Below, in pieces: positions 21,313-31,300 of a stretch of DNA of 64,000 nucleotides (within the stretch, counting starts at the first letter, position 1; every line of letters starts with the position of its first letter). The stretch is from Spongilla lacustris (lineage: Eukaryota > Porifera > Demospongiae > Spongillida > Spongillidae). A program made the position numbers and the translations under genes. The DNA is taken from positions 3,512,148-3,576,147 of the forward strand of contig OX442415.1 of assembly GCA_949361645.1 (NCBI GenBank), given 5' to 3'. The notes under the pieces are model-generated. The model saw only the letters and a list, made by a program, of their open reading frames with translations, ran no database searches and was not told the DNA's origin.

Positions 21313-21568
21313 GTAGAACCAAGCTTCTAAGAGGTGGCATGTCAAGATATTGTGGACATCAATGCATAACTCGGCTTACAATTGTGATTTTAAAAATCTG
21401 ATTGCGTCATTAAACTCACTAGGTACTTTAGAGATTATTAATACAGCTAATTAATTTATTAAATTATATCATCATTATTGTCTTGTATTAACTGTATAGT
21501 TGAGAGAATACATGAAAGGAATAAATGTACATTTATTTTTATATACACTAAAGTAAATCCTTTAACAG

Positions 21569-22846
21569 TCATGTTAACCTAGATAAGATAGCTCTACAGT
21601 TCGCCCTTACTAATGTCAACCCTAGGCGGCTGTACAGGCTAAAAATGGTCTTGGACTTTAGTTCATTATTCCTGATGGAAAGACGACCTGCAAGCTTTGA
21701 TAATGCTGCCACTGCTTCAGCCCCCCAACACCCGTAGGTCTCAACAACAAGTGGGATACAAGCCCACCCCAATTCATCACACTTTTTGTCGCTGCTGTTG
21801 TGTTTTCTGTTCTCAGCCAACAGGGCTGCCGAACCAGCCATCACGCTCGCTTCTAGCAAAACACTTGATTGTAGCGTAGACGTGATGGACAAGTCAAAGG
21901 CAGCCGGCTTGCCAAGGTCCCAGTTAGGAACAAGAACATCTGCTGGGCGGGATTGTGAATCAGATCCCGCCCCACAACCCATTTCCAGACGTGGACCCAA
22001 GCAAGCACGTTGGCAGAAGTCATAAAACACATCCCTGAGCTTATTGTGTCGCAAAACCACATCCCCTCCATGTTTGCAAGTGAGGGAGTGATGGCCAAAG
22101 TCATCCAACACACAGGAAGGACAGTGAGAGCAACTTTGGCCTTGGACCACTGGAATACCCAACCACCACTTAAGTGTTACTTGAAACTCAGCAGGCTCCA
22201 AGTGGAGGTTGAGTCATGGGGAGGGAGTGACTGACAGCCAAGCAGAGGCATGAGGTGAAGAGATGGACAAAAGACGAGCCCTGTCAGTCACAGATGCATT
22301 GTGAAAAAGATTATTGAACTGTTGTTCTTCTATCTTGGAAGAAATAACCTTCTGTGAAAGAGGAGAATCACCTATAGACTCAGGGGTGAGAGAATCTTGG
22401 GGGTCTACTAAACTGTTGTAAAGGTGCGATGACGAGGATAAATACCTACCTGATGATGGAGAAAGGCCTGAGGACAAAAATGATGCAATGTACGCTGCAG
22501 GAGAGTGGAAACTTAAAATCCGAAGCCCTAAACCCCCTCTTTTCAAGCTCAGTTGAGCCTGTTGCCAGGTGGCAGCGGAAGCATCCACTGCAGTGTATTC
22601 CGAAAAGCATTGCTGCACACCATCATCAAACAAGGCAAAGGCCTCATTGACTAGGAGAGGTGGAGTGTTCCTAGCTAAGTGAACTAGTCTGCAATAGCTC
22701 CCACATTGCCTTAGAAGAAGTAGGGCCACCTGGGGGTCGATAGAACCCACAGCTTCTAATTTATTTAGCAACTTGGAAGCCTCTGACTGTTTCTGCGCTA
22801 CAAACTTTGCGCAGAACATTAAATCCCCTATGGGAGCCCCCAGCAC
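21569..22846 (-). pseudogene. Non-LTR retrotransposon 3' half: end of RT, Cys-His finger, restriction-like endonuclease
   Basis: Minus-strand reading starts inside the RT thumb (LGAPIGDLMFCAKFVAQKQS, VGSIDPQVALLLLRQCGSYC). After a frameshift near 22205 it gives a CxxC...H...C finger (CPSCVLDDFGHHSLTCKHGG) and RPADVLVPNW...FDLSITSTL. The latter looks like the PD-(D/E)XK restriction-like endonuclease of R2/HERO/NeSL-type elements. It ends in VRANCRAILSRLT at 21569. The 5' end is truncated at about 22850, the usual outcome of target-primed reverse transcription. It shares its architecture with the copy at 46317-48046. Clade not assigned. Confidence 0.7.
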
Positions 22847-22849
22847 AGC

Positions 22850-23400
22850 GAAACCACTACATTGAGACGGTAACGTCTCATCACGTGACCTTACCCGTCT
22901 CTTGGATGTAGGCGGATACCGATGAAATCAAGCCCAACGGTCCGTGTGCGAACCGAGAGTGGACGGTAACGTCTTTCCCCCCCCCCCGTCGCTCTGTCAC
23001 GTCTTTATACGTTATGTTCCGTCACTCCGGGAAATCCACGGTTAAGGGCGGTTCGCTTTCTACCGTGTCGTACCGTCAGTAGGCCCCTACGTAGGGTTGG
23101 CATGGGTTCCTGGCTATCGGTGGTACCGCTTCTACTTTCTATCCATATGCATGCAGCTTTTACGTACACCATCCCATTCACTTTGTAGTTTTCAAAAAGC
23201 CATATACAAATACAAATGCATGTACAGCAAGTGTGTTTTGCTGAGTCTCATTACTCAAAGAGCCGGACGCCGTCCTGTTGAAAGATACATATAGCATCAA
23301 TCATGGATGGACCACAGAAGCACTTGCTTACCTTTGCATTGCGCCGATATTGATCATCTGCGTGCGATGACACTGGCGAGCCACTCACGTCATCAAACCT
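22850..23400. other. No gene recognised
   Basis: GC-mixed sequence with a short C run near 22977; contains repeated GGTAACGTCT words but no gene or element I can define. Confidence 0.35.
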
Positions 23401-23838
23401 TCATCTTGTGTAAAATGTCACAGATGAGAAAAAAGGGACCCTTGTACATCCCTCATTGTACTCCAAAGCCAAAAACAGTAAAGCTTGGCTGGGTAGCCTG
23501 GGTATAGGACAAACAACGTACCATTGCAAAAATACGTTACACCTACTTAAAAAGGCATTTGTGTTCGCGTTAAAACCTATTCCTGTGGATGGAAGGAAGG
23601 TGGTTGTGATATCTTCGACACCCCAAAAAATGGCGCTTACGCTATTATAAAATTTACTTACGCAGCACTCATGTCTACTATGTGGCGTATCAACGAGTTC
23701 CCAAAGGTAACTTCGGATCCAGAAGTTCCACGCTAATGTTTGAACCTGAAAGTTGCTATATAGGAGGACAAAGGCCAATAGTACTACTAATGAAACACTT
23801 ACCATATTGTTGTCATTGCTGCACTGATGAACCGCCAA
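23401..23838 (-). other. Minus-strand ORF of 145 codons with embedded splice-like sites
   Basis: The ORF opens near the edge of the Ginger-like element. It has a hydrophobic stretch (VSVSLVVLLAFVLLY), but strong donors (ATG/GTAAGTG at about 23801; GCTGC/GTAAGT near 23660) and an acceptor (CCATCCACAG near 23580) lie inside it. The open frame may therefore be a chance join of small exons and introns. Product unknown. Confidence 0.3.
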
Positions 23839-23858
23839 AAACCTCAGTCACGTGAATA

Positions 23859-23945
23859 TGTTCCGCACGGATGCGTAACCATCGACCGGTTACGTAACCG
23901 GACGGCCGGTTACGTAACCGGATGGCCCGTTACGTAACCGGCCGA
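23859..23945. repeat. Left subterminal palindromes of the short Ginger-like element
   Basis: CCGGTTACGTAACCGG-type units in tandem; matching units occur at about 25095-25255 on the right. Candidate binding sites for the transposase. Confidence 0.8.
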
Positions 23946-23995
23946 TGGTGCTGGGCACGAGATAATAGCACATGTCATAGAATTTGTGCTTTACA

Positions 23996-24887
23996 ATGAG
24001 TTCGAGTGAAAAAGAAGAGTTTGATACTTATGTACAGCGTACATTTCCGCAAGATGCTCCAAGGTCACGAAGTGCTGTCATCAGTGAAGCGTATGGGAAA
24101 AGGATTATCTCATATCTGAAGGGAAATTCTGAGGACGATAAGCATTTTCGTCACCTGGTGAAGCGCAGTGGATTTCGGTTGCTTGACTTTCCAGAAGCAG
24201 GCATTCGAGACGCGCTAGTTGTGGCCGTCAAGGAAGATAAGGAAGTAGGTTATTTGTTGTTTATCTCACAATTTTGTAGCTAATGTAGCAGCTAGTTGGC
24301 TACATATAGCATTGTAGCGTTTGTATAAAAAATACTACAACTGCATGCTTACCTTCTTGCAGTCACAAAATGACAGAACATTGATGAAGGGATATCGTCG
24401 AGTGGCGTTCGTGGAGGAGTTCTGGGACATCTTGAAGCAAATCCACAATAATGACGGTTTGCATGCTGGTGTTAAGAAGACGTTCGCACGGGTACGTAAA
24501 TATACCGATTGCATAAAGTTAGCTGGTCTTTGGCAATGTGGTAGCAATGACTGCGGTGTATTTGCTATTGCCTTTGCATTACATGCAGCACTTGGCCACT
24601 GTGTGGGAGATATTACATTTGATCAAAGCAAAATGAGAAACCATCTCCTACAGTGTTTCAAAACAAGAAAACTAACACCATTCCCGACTGTTGATAAAAA
24701 GGCAAGAAAAAGAGCAGAGAGTTATTTTGAAGTGAAAGTAGATGTCTTCTGCACCTGTATGATGCCCGATACGTATGGAGATATGGTGCAATGTGGCACA
24801 TGTCAAAGATGGTACCATTTAAAATGTGCTAATCTACTCAGGTTTTCATCTGAAGACGAGTGGTGGTGTTGCTCTTCATGTAATTGA
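23996..24887 (+). CDS. Fused Ginger N-terminus / Ulp1 C-half / PHD protein, two exons, intact
   Basis: Exon 1 is 23996-24244 (MSSSEKEEFDTYVQRTF... to VAVKEDKE), donor GTAGGT. Exon 2 is 24363-24887 after CTTCTTGCAG. The join is in phase 0, giving 257 residues. Exon 2 continues the zinc-domain region (EEFWDILKQIHNNDGLHAGV), then jumps to LWQCGSNDCGVFAIAFALHA, which holds the catalytic Cys of a Ulp1-type protease but lacks the His/Asp half. It ends with a complete PHD finger (CTCMMPDTYGDMVQCGTCQ, WYHLKC, WWCCSSC). With no integrase core it cannot transpose itself. An undamaged frame in a deleted element may mean recent origin or selection, for example as a regulator; that is inference. Confidence 0.7.
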
Positions 24888-25398
24888 CATTATACTGCTA
24901 TTTTGTATTAATAACATTGCACTGATTTCGCATTGAATTAATCATCATCATTATGTACAAAGCTGAACAATTATGTTGTGCATCCTGTTAAAATTTTTAC
25001 TTTTGGGTTTTAGTCTTGTATGTATTACTACATGCAGTTATGTAATAAATCAAGTAGCTGTATGCTGAAAAAATAACAAAGTACTTCAAGTATATGGTTC
25101 CGCAACGGGCCGACCGGTTACGTAACCAAACACACTGGTAATGCATCGGGCCAACCGGTTACGTAACCGGCTGGCATTATACATTGGTAATGCATCGGGC
25201 CGACCGGTTATGTAACCGGACGACCGGTTACGTAATGGGTGGCCCGTTACGTAACCGTCCAAGTTACGCATCCGTGCGGAACAAATACATGTATACGTAA
25301 TTGAACTATTCAACAGCATTATTTAGCGATCGCATACATCCAGCATCACAGAAGATCATCTGATCACGACGTCAAAGAGGTAGCACGTCTAGCTTCTA

Positions 25399-26405
25399 TT
25401 ATGTGTTGTGTGTGATTGGACCTTGTGTTGTGTGTGATTGGACCATGTGTTATGTGTGATTGGACTTTGTGTTGCGTGTGATATTGGACCATGTGTTGTG
25501 TGTGATTGGACCATGTGTTGTGTGTGATTGGATTATGTATTTCTGTGTGACTGAAACATGTGTTTTTTGTGATTGGATCATGTGTTGTGTGTGATTGGAC
25601 CATGTGTTGTGGGTGATTGGACCATGTGTTGTGGGTGAGTGGACCATGTGTTATGCGTGATTGGACTATGTGTTGCGTGTGATATTGGACCATGTGTTGT
25701 GTGTGATTGGACCATGTGTTGTGTGTGATTGGATTATGTATTTCTGTGTGACTGAAACATGTGTTTTTTGTGATTGGATCATGTGTTGTGTGTGATTGGA
25801 CCATGTGTTGTGGGTGATTGGACCATGTGTTGTGGGTGAGTGGACCATGTATTGTGTATGAGTGGACCATGTGTTGTGTGTGATGGACGATGTATTGTGT
25901 GTGTTGTGTGTGATCGGATAATTATATGTGTTGTGTGTCAGTGGACCATGTGTTGAGTGGTTGGACGATATGTTGTGTGTGATTGGATCATGTGTTGTGT
26001 GTGATTCGACGATGTATTGTGTGTGATTGGACCATGTATTAATTGTGCGTGATCGGATAATGTGTTGTGTTTGAGTGGACCATTTGTTGTGTGTGATCAG
26101 ATAATGTGTTGTGTGTCAGTGGACCATATGTCATGTCTGATTGGAACATGTGTATCTGTGTAAGTGGATCATGTGTTGTGTGTGTTTGGATCATGTGTTG
26201 TGTGTGTTTGGATCATGTGTTGTGTGTGATTGGACGATGTATTGTGTGTGATTGGACCATGTATTAATTGTGCGTGATCGGATAATGTGTTGTGTTTGAG
26301 TGGACCATATGTTGTGTGTGATTGGACCATGTGTATGTGTGTAAGTGGATCATGTGTTGTGTGTGATTGGACCATGTGTTGTGTGTGATTGGACCATGTG
26401 TTCTT
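25399..26405. repeat. 22-bp minisatellite (unit ATTGGACCATGTGTTGTGTG..)
   Basis: About 45 imperfect copies over 1 kb. A higher-order duplication of about 216 bp is visible (about 25430-25650 repeated at about 25646-25866). Minus-strand frames read as THNTWSNHTQH repeats; these are not genes. The array lies directly after the last recognised exon of the RAG1-like gene, in its presumed intron. Confidence 0.9.
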
Positions 26406-26410
26406 GGCAA

Positions 26411-28553
26411 ATTCATTTTTACTTACTTGTGAAATGGGGATGTTGAAAATAGGCTCTGAAATACAGTTATAGAAGTGTTGTGCTTGTTTCTTGCCAACCC
26501 CTGAAGCAATGTAGTGCTGATGGTCAGCACTGATAGTTTCAAATGTTCTGGGTGGAGCTGGTCCTCTGACTGAGAGAGGTGTTACTAAGTGCTGATGGTG
26601 GGCCAAGCAATACAAACATGGGTAGCATCCTATAAGAAAGGTGCAATGTTTGTACACTTTGTTTAGCACCTATGCAAATAGTCACATACCACTTGCTCCT
26701 GACAGCCCGTACATTCTAGTAATGAACTCGTAGTCTCCACACATGAACAGCCTGAGTGTGTATTGCCTGTAGGTTTAATGTTCATTTTTTAAATCATTTG
26801 ATATTAACTGTTCTTACCTCCATTTCATTCCTTGCAGATGTGCAACTTGATCTTTATAGCGGTCAAGTGCTATGTGGAGGTTGGTAATAGTGTCGCCCGC
26901 TTCAAAGCAGCAAAACACGCAGGTGTTGTGGACTGAGTTAGGTGCTGGAACATTTACAATCTGAAAGTTCATCTTGAATGAACCGCCTCCATTGTCCCCT
27001 CCTATTTTTAACCACACCTCACTGGCAGGGATGACCCCATCATGCCAGGTAAGCCATCCTGTCCTACATAGGGTTAAAATTATTTTGCAAGGTTTATGCC
27101 TTGACCTCCTAATTAACCTTTCATTCTCTTCCAAGAGGTCAACAACCTTCTGAACCAGATCTGGAATATAAACCAGAGGAACTCCCCTAAGCTCTCACCA
27201 CCAGAAGGATGAGGAAATGAGAATAGAGCCATCTCTCCGTTTAAGTTGTTGCCCACAATTTGCCTGCAAATGTTGCGCATCCGCTGCTCCCCAGCTAGAG
27301 ATACTCCTGACGCTTTCAGCCACCTAGACAAGTAATGCATATGTAGGTTATTTTTATAGTTTTTGTGTAATGCTTTACTGTCTAAGTTGTCTCAAACCGT
27401 TCCAGGCAATAGCCATGCCGACTTTTATGGCCAATACTTGGACAGAGTCGATTGCAATGTTTGTGATGCCTGCCTTCTGCAATAGAGACATCCTCTCTTC
27501 ATCACTCAGAGTGAGTACCTCCTCCTCCATCAGGGCAGATGGCTCTTCTCCACTGAGGTCAGGTGGCTGGCTTTGGTTACATGCATGAATGTCATTGGCT
27601 GCAAGGTATGGTTTAGTGTGTCATAACAATGTAAGTGAGATTGAATGCACTTAACTGTTCCTCCTGTAGGCAGTTGATTATGCCTGCTTGATCGGGGCTG
27701 GTGGAGATGGCCCTCTACAGCAGTGCGGCTGCTTCTCTCTCCTCACCAGCAGTGAGATATGGTGCCCATTGTAACAGCCAGCCTTCATATCCCTGTGGCA
27801 CTCCACACATTGTACCAGTACATCCTTCAACAAGAGCAATACAGCATTTGGTGCTGGTCTTATCTCTGTGGGTACAAAGGAGCTATCCTCCGAGCAGCAA
27901 GGACACACTGGGGTTGATGCTGCTACTCGCTCCACAACACAGCTGGTACAGGCCAGCTGACGGCATGGCAGTTCAAGGGGCTGTTTGAGAATGTTTGAAC
28001 ACACCACACACTTCAACTCCTTCAGGACAGTGGCACTGTTTTGGCCTGCCAGTGGTGGGTATGGCTCACTTGAGAAGATTGGAGGAGAGGCAATCTTCCA
28101 AAGATGGGCAATTAACATGTTTGGTGTGAGGCCAGGTTGACGACCTCTGCCAACTGTATGCTTCCTAACTGGACCTTTTGCATTGAAACTGAAATGCTCA
28201 CACACCTGTGGTATGATTTATACTGATGATGTTGCATAAAAGCATATACATGTAGTATGTACCTTACACCCTTCATTGGTATGTGCTTCCCATACAAATG
28301 GTGTCAGGGCACACCTGTGGTGCACTCCTCCTACCCTGGCACTGATGATCCTCTGCATTGTATGGTAACAGCAATGGCAGAAGTGTTCAGGGTACACTTG
28401 AGCATTATCAGTATTGGTGTTAATAGCAAAGGCAATTTGCAAATCACCTGCAAATGCTTTGCATTCGTGGGTCTCCTTTTTATGCTTCCTTGTCATCAGC
28501 CTTTGTCCACATACTCTGCAGTGCAGCGGCAGTTGTTTAATGTGGCAGTCCAT
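26411..28553 (-). pseudogene. RAG1 N-terminal-like / RING finger multi-exon gene (N-RAG-TP-like), truncated
   Basis: Exons on the minus strand: 28553-28263 (HCRVCGQRLMTRKHK, YPEHFCHCCYHTMQRI); about 28205-27740, a RING-like finger (CVVCSNILKQPLELPC, CTSCVVER, CPCCSED) followed by LLLLKDVLVQCVECHRDM and YNGHH; about 27598-27390 (EERMSLLQKAGITNIAIDSV); about 27325-26820 (RWLKASGVS; VYIPDLVQKVVDLL; EVWLKIGGDNGGGSFKMNF) with one frameshift near 27185; about 26772-26690 (LRLFMCGDYEFITRMYGLSG); about 26630-26427 (GCYPCLYCLAHHQHL, FNCISEPIFNIPISQ-type end, donor GTAAGT). The first two exons match the region before and including the RING of vertebrate RAG1 in order and spacing. The RAG1 catalytic core is absent. 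N-RAG-TP elements of molluscs have this kind of protein. Downstream exons are not found. One expected RING His is Gln (CRQLAC). Confidence 0.65.
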
Positions 28554-30562
28554 TCTTGTAACCTATGTTCATGTACGCAATGACCACAACACGCATCGAT
28601 TATTCATAAAATACACATGGGTCTTTTCGGGCGACAGAAAATTCGTCGACAGAAGTGGTTCATCACTTCTTTTTTTTGGCATGCCTTTGACTTACGAAAA
28701 GCCTAGTCTTACCTCCAACCGTTGTGCAGGAAGTCCACAATATCCGATCTTGTACACGCCCTTCCAAAATAAGTGCCGCGTGGCGATGTAAACACTGCTT
28801 GCGCATAAATTTCATGTGCGATTTAAAAAATGCGTGTTCATTATAAATAAAAGGGGTTGAAACGTTGTGTTGTATGCTAGAGATAAGTTTTGCTGCTGAT
28901 CTGAGGTGTTATGAGCTCTGAAACATAAGGTGTCTGTAATGAGGTGTTTCTTCACAATTATTTGACAGGTACCGTAATATTCTAATTATAAACCTAGTTT
29001 CCAGCCGCAAACAACCGTGACATGTACATATTATCATTAACTACATGTACTTACAAAACAGCTCGGTCTGGGCACGGCTAACTGACGAAAGGGTAGCACG
29101 TGATATTATGCGTTTTGAATGTGGGGTGTATCTCACTAACCATTCAAGGGAAGCGCGATTTGAAGGCCCTAAGCTCTGAAAAAATTATGATAAATACGGG
29201 GATTGATTACTCTCATGTAATCCGCGAGCAGGTAAGGAAAATTTCATTTGGTTTGGAAACTATTGATGCCTGAATAAGGAAATGAGATAAAAAGGAATGG
29301 ATAATATAGGTACTTAAGTTGCGAAAAACTACACAAAATATGTCAACTAGTCCCCACATTGCAAATCCGAGAGCAGGTAGTCAATATTTGATTTTTTTCT
29401 GCAGGTAGCTGCAGTTTTCTGAATGCGTCCATACATTTTCTATGGACATTGAATTACGCAATGACCGAATACCGCGTAATCCTTTTGACCGCCAATTTCT
29501 CGATATGAGTAGTTACGTAGTAAAATCATTGCCTCGCACAATGATATTATTGGGCACATATCCTTATACGGCTTGTCTTTGTCCCGTATCACTGTTTCGC
29601 TTGTCCGCTTCAAATTCTATATATAGAGCAATAGCATTTACAAATGTGGATATGCACGCACCCTTTTGAAAAAGTAGCAACAGAAAATGCACGTTTCCCA
29701 ACTGTCATACTCATCAGTAGCGTCATATCACGTGGTCGAATATAGAAAGTTATAGGGCCTTACTTAGCCATAAGTCTCTGTGATGCCTTAGTTTTCCTGA
29801 AATACACCCATCGGGTAGACATAGACCACTCCGCGTTTGACAGACCATCATCTTGAAACGGACTAGCTAGGACTTAGAAGCTCTATATTCATTTAGTATC
29901 CCACGCCAACGAAAATCCAAACAAAGAACATACCACATTTGCGCGCATGCAGTGGAGTTTGTTACTTCCAACTGGGCCAGAACTGAACGCCATAATTTTA
30001 CTGATTGTCATCCGGGCGGTTATTAATTATTTACAACCAAACTAGATACTTGAACCCTGATGACCAAAAGTGCCCCAGGAACCCAGGGAAAAATGCCTAT
30101 GGGCATATAAACTTGATAGAAAGTTGCCTTGATCATTTTAGTATCTTCTGAAATAGTTATATCTAACTTCCTATCTTCAGTTCAGAGCAGAAAGAAGAAT
30201 AGTGATGAAAAATCATTATAAAAAAAGCAATTTTCCATACATCTCTATGGAGATGTACTAATTCTTATGAGGAACCCAGTGGAAGGGGCTAAAAATTACA
30301 CCATTCATGTAGAGTGATAGATGTTTATGCTATCTATCATTTCAATCCTTTATAACTTTACTAGCGGCTTTCTCTGATTTATGGCATACAAAAATAAACC
30401 TTATCCCATACATTTCTATGGACGCGTGCGCGGGAAATGTGACGGACGTTTGCACTGGCTCGCAAGTACCTAGCCATTCCAGACTCATCAGCACCATCCG
30501 AGCGTGTTATCTCAACCACAAAGAAGAAAAAAAAGTGGGCGGATTTTGCCCTCCCATCTTCA
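28554..30562. other. About 2 kb without a recognised gene
   Basis: Moderately AT-rich, with only short ORFs lacking motifs (for example 29442-29669). It may hold promoter or intron sequence for the neighbouring element genes. Confidence 0.4.
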
Positions 30563-30820
30563 GGGGCCGTTCATAAATTACGTCACACAAATTATGACCG
30601 TTTTGGACCCCCCCCTCCCCCCCATCACAAGACCGTCACAATAGTTCCTCCCCCCCCCCCCCCTCTCAATTACGTCACATTGACCACCCCCCCCCCCCCC
30701 AATATACAAACTATCTTTTAAAAGCGTGCATAATATTATTAGAAGTTTCGTGCAGTTTATAGCGCTATAACGCTACGAAATTAATAATCAATGAATACTT
30801 ATAAAGTAATTGCATGTGGG

Positions 30821-31300
30821 TCATGCATCTTCGCCAGCATCTTCTACCCATGGACACCGAAGGTGTTCCTCCAGCAAACAGACATTCATCGCCGTTTCAG
30901 TCCTTATTTCAGGTGGTACCAGAACTCCTTCGAGATCAAAAAGATCTTCATCTATCCAGTCTGCCTGTTCCAGGCGGTTCTCCTCGTACGCAATTATAGC
31001 CATCAATTCTCTCTGCCTCCTGGCAGCAACTCTTATTGGCCTGTCTCGCTTGGGGGCGGCTTCAGCTGGAGCTTTCTTATGGACCACCATATGTTTGTGC
31101 AGCATCACTTTTGATGCAAAATACAGAAAGCAGATCTTGCACGACCGATCAAGCAATTGCGAGTGAACTGATGGGCAGTACAGATCGTAGGGAAGAACTT
31201 TGAAAGCCTTTGTCGATCTTGGCAGTATTTCATCACGATTTAGAGACTTTGACACAAACAAAGATGGAAAACGGCCGGTGGTTCTCTTCGTGAACTTTTT
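30821..31300 (-). pseudogene. C-terminal tail of the same transposase, after a one-base frameshift
   Basis: From about 31295 the frame shifts: the tail has a single C2H2-like finger (CKICFLYFASKVMLHKHMVVH) and an acidic end (ADWIDEDLFDLEG, CPWVEDAGEDA). It overlaps the end of the 666-codon ORF, and a single-base change would join them. Confidence 0.6.

Larger units (their letters stand above)
23859..25283 (+). mobile_element. Short Ginger-like transposon, 1425 bp, duplication AATA
   Basis: The ends TGTTCCGCACGGATGCGTAA and reverse complement are flanked by AATA at 23855-23858 and 25284-25287 (4-bp duplication). Just inside both ends lie several copies of the palindrome CCGGTTACGTAACCGG. The only gene is a two-exon ORF fusing the N-terminal part of a Ginger transposase to the C-terminal half of the Ulp1/PHD region, so the middle (integrase core) has been deleted. 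It is a different family from 876-5315 because the termini differ. Confidence 0.85.

Noticed and set aside
25364..26669. Minus-strand ORFs reading HNTWSNHTQHM repeats
   Set aside because: Shadow of the 22-bp minisatellite; only the part upstream of about 26427 belongs to a likely exon.
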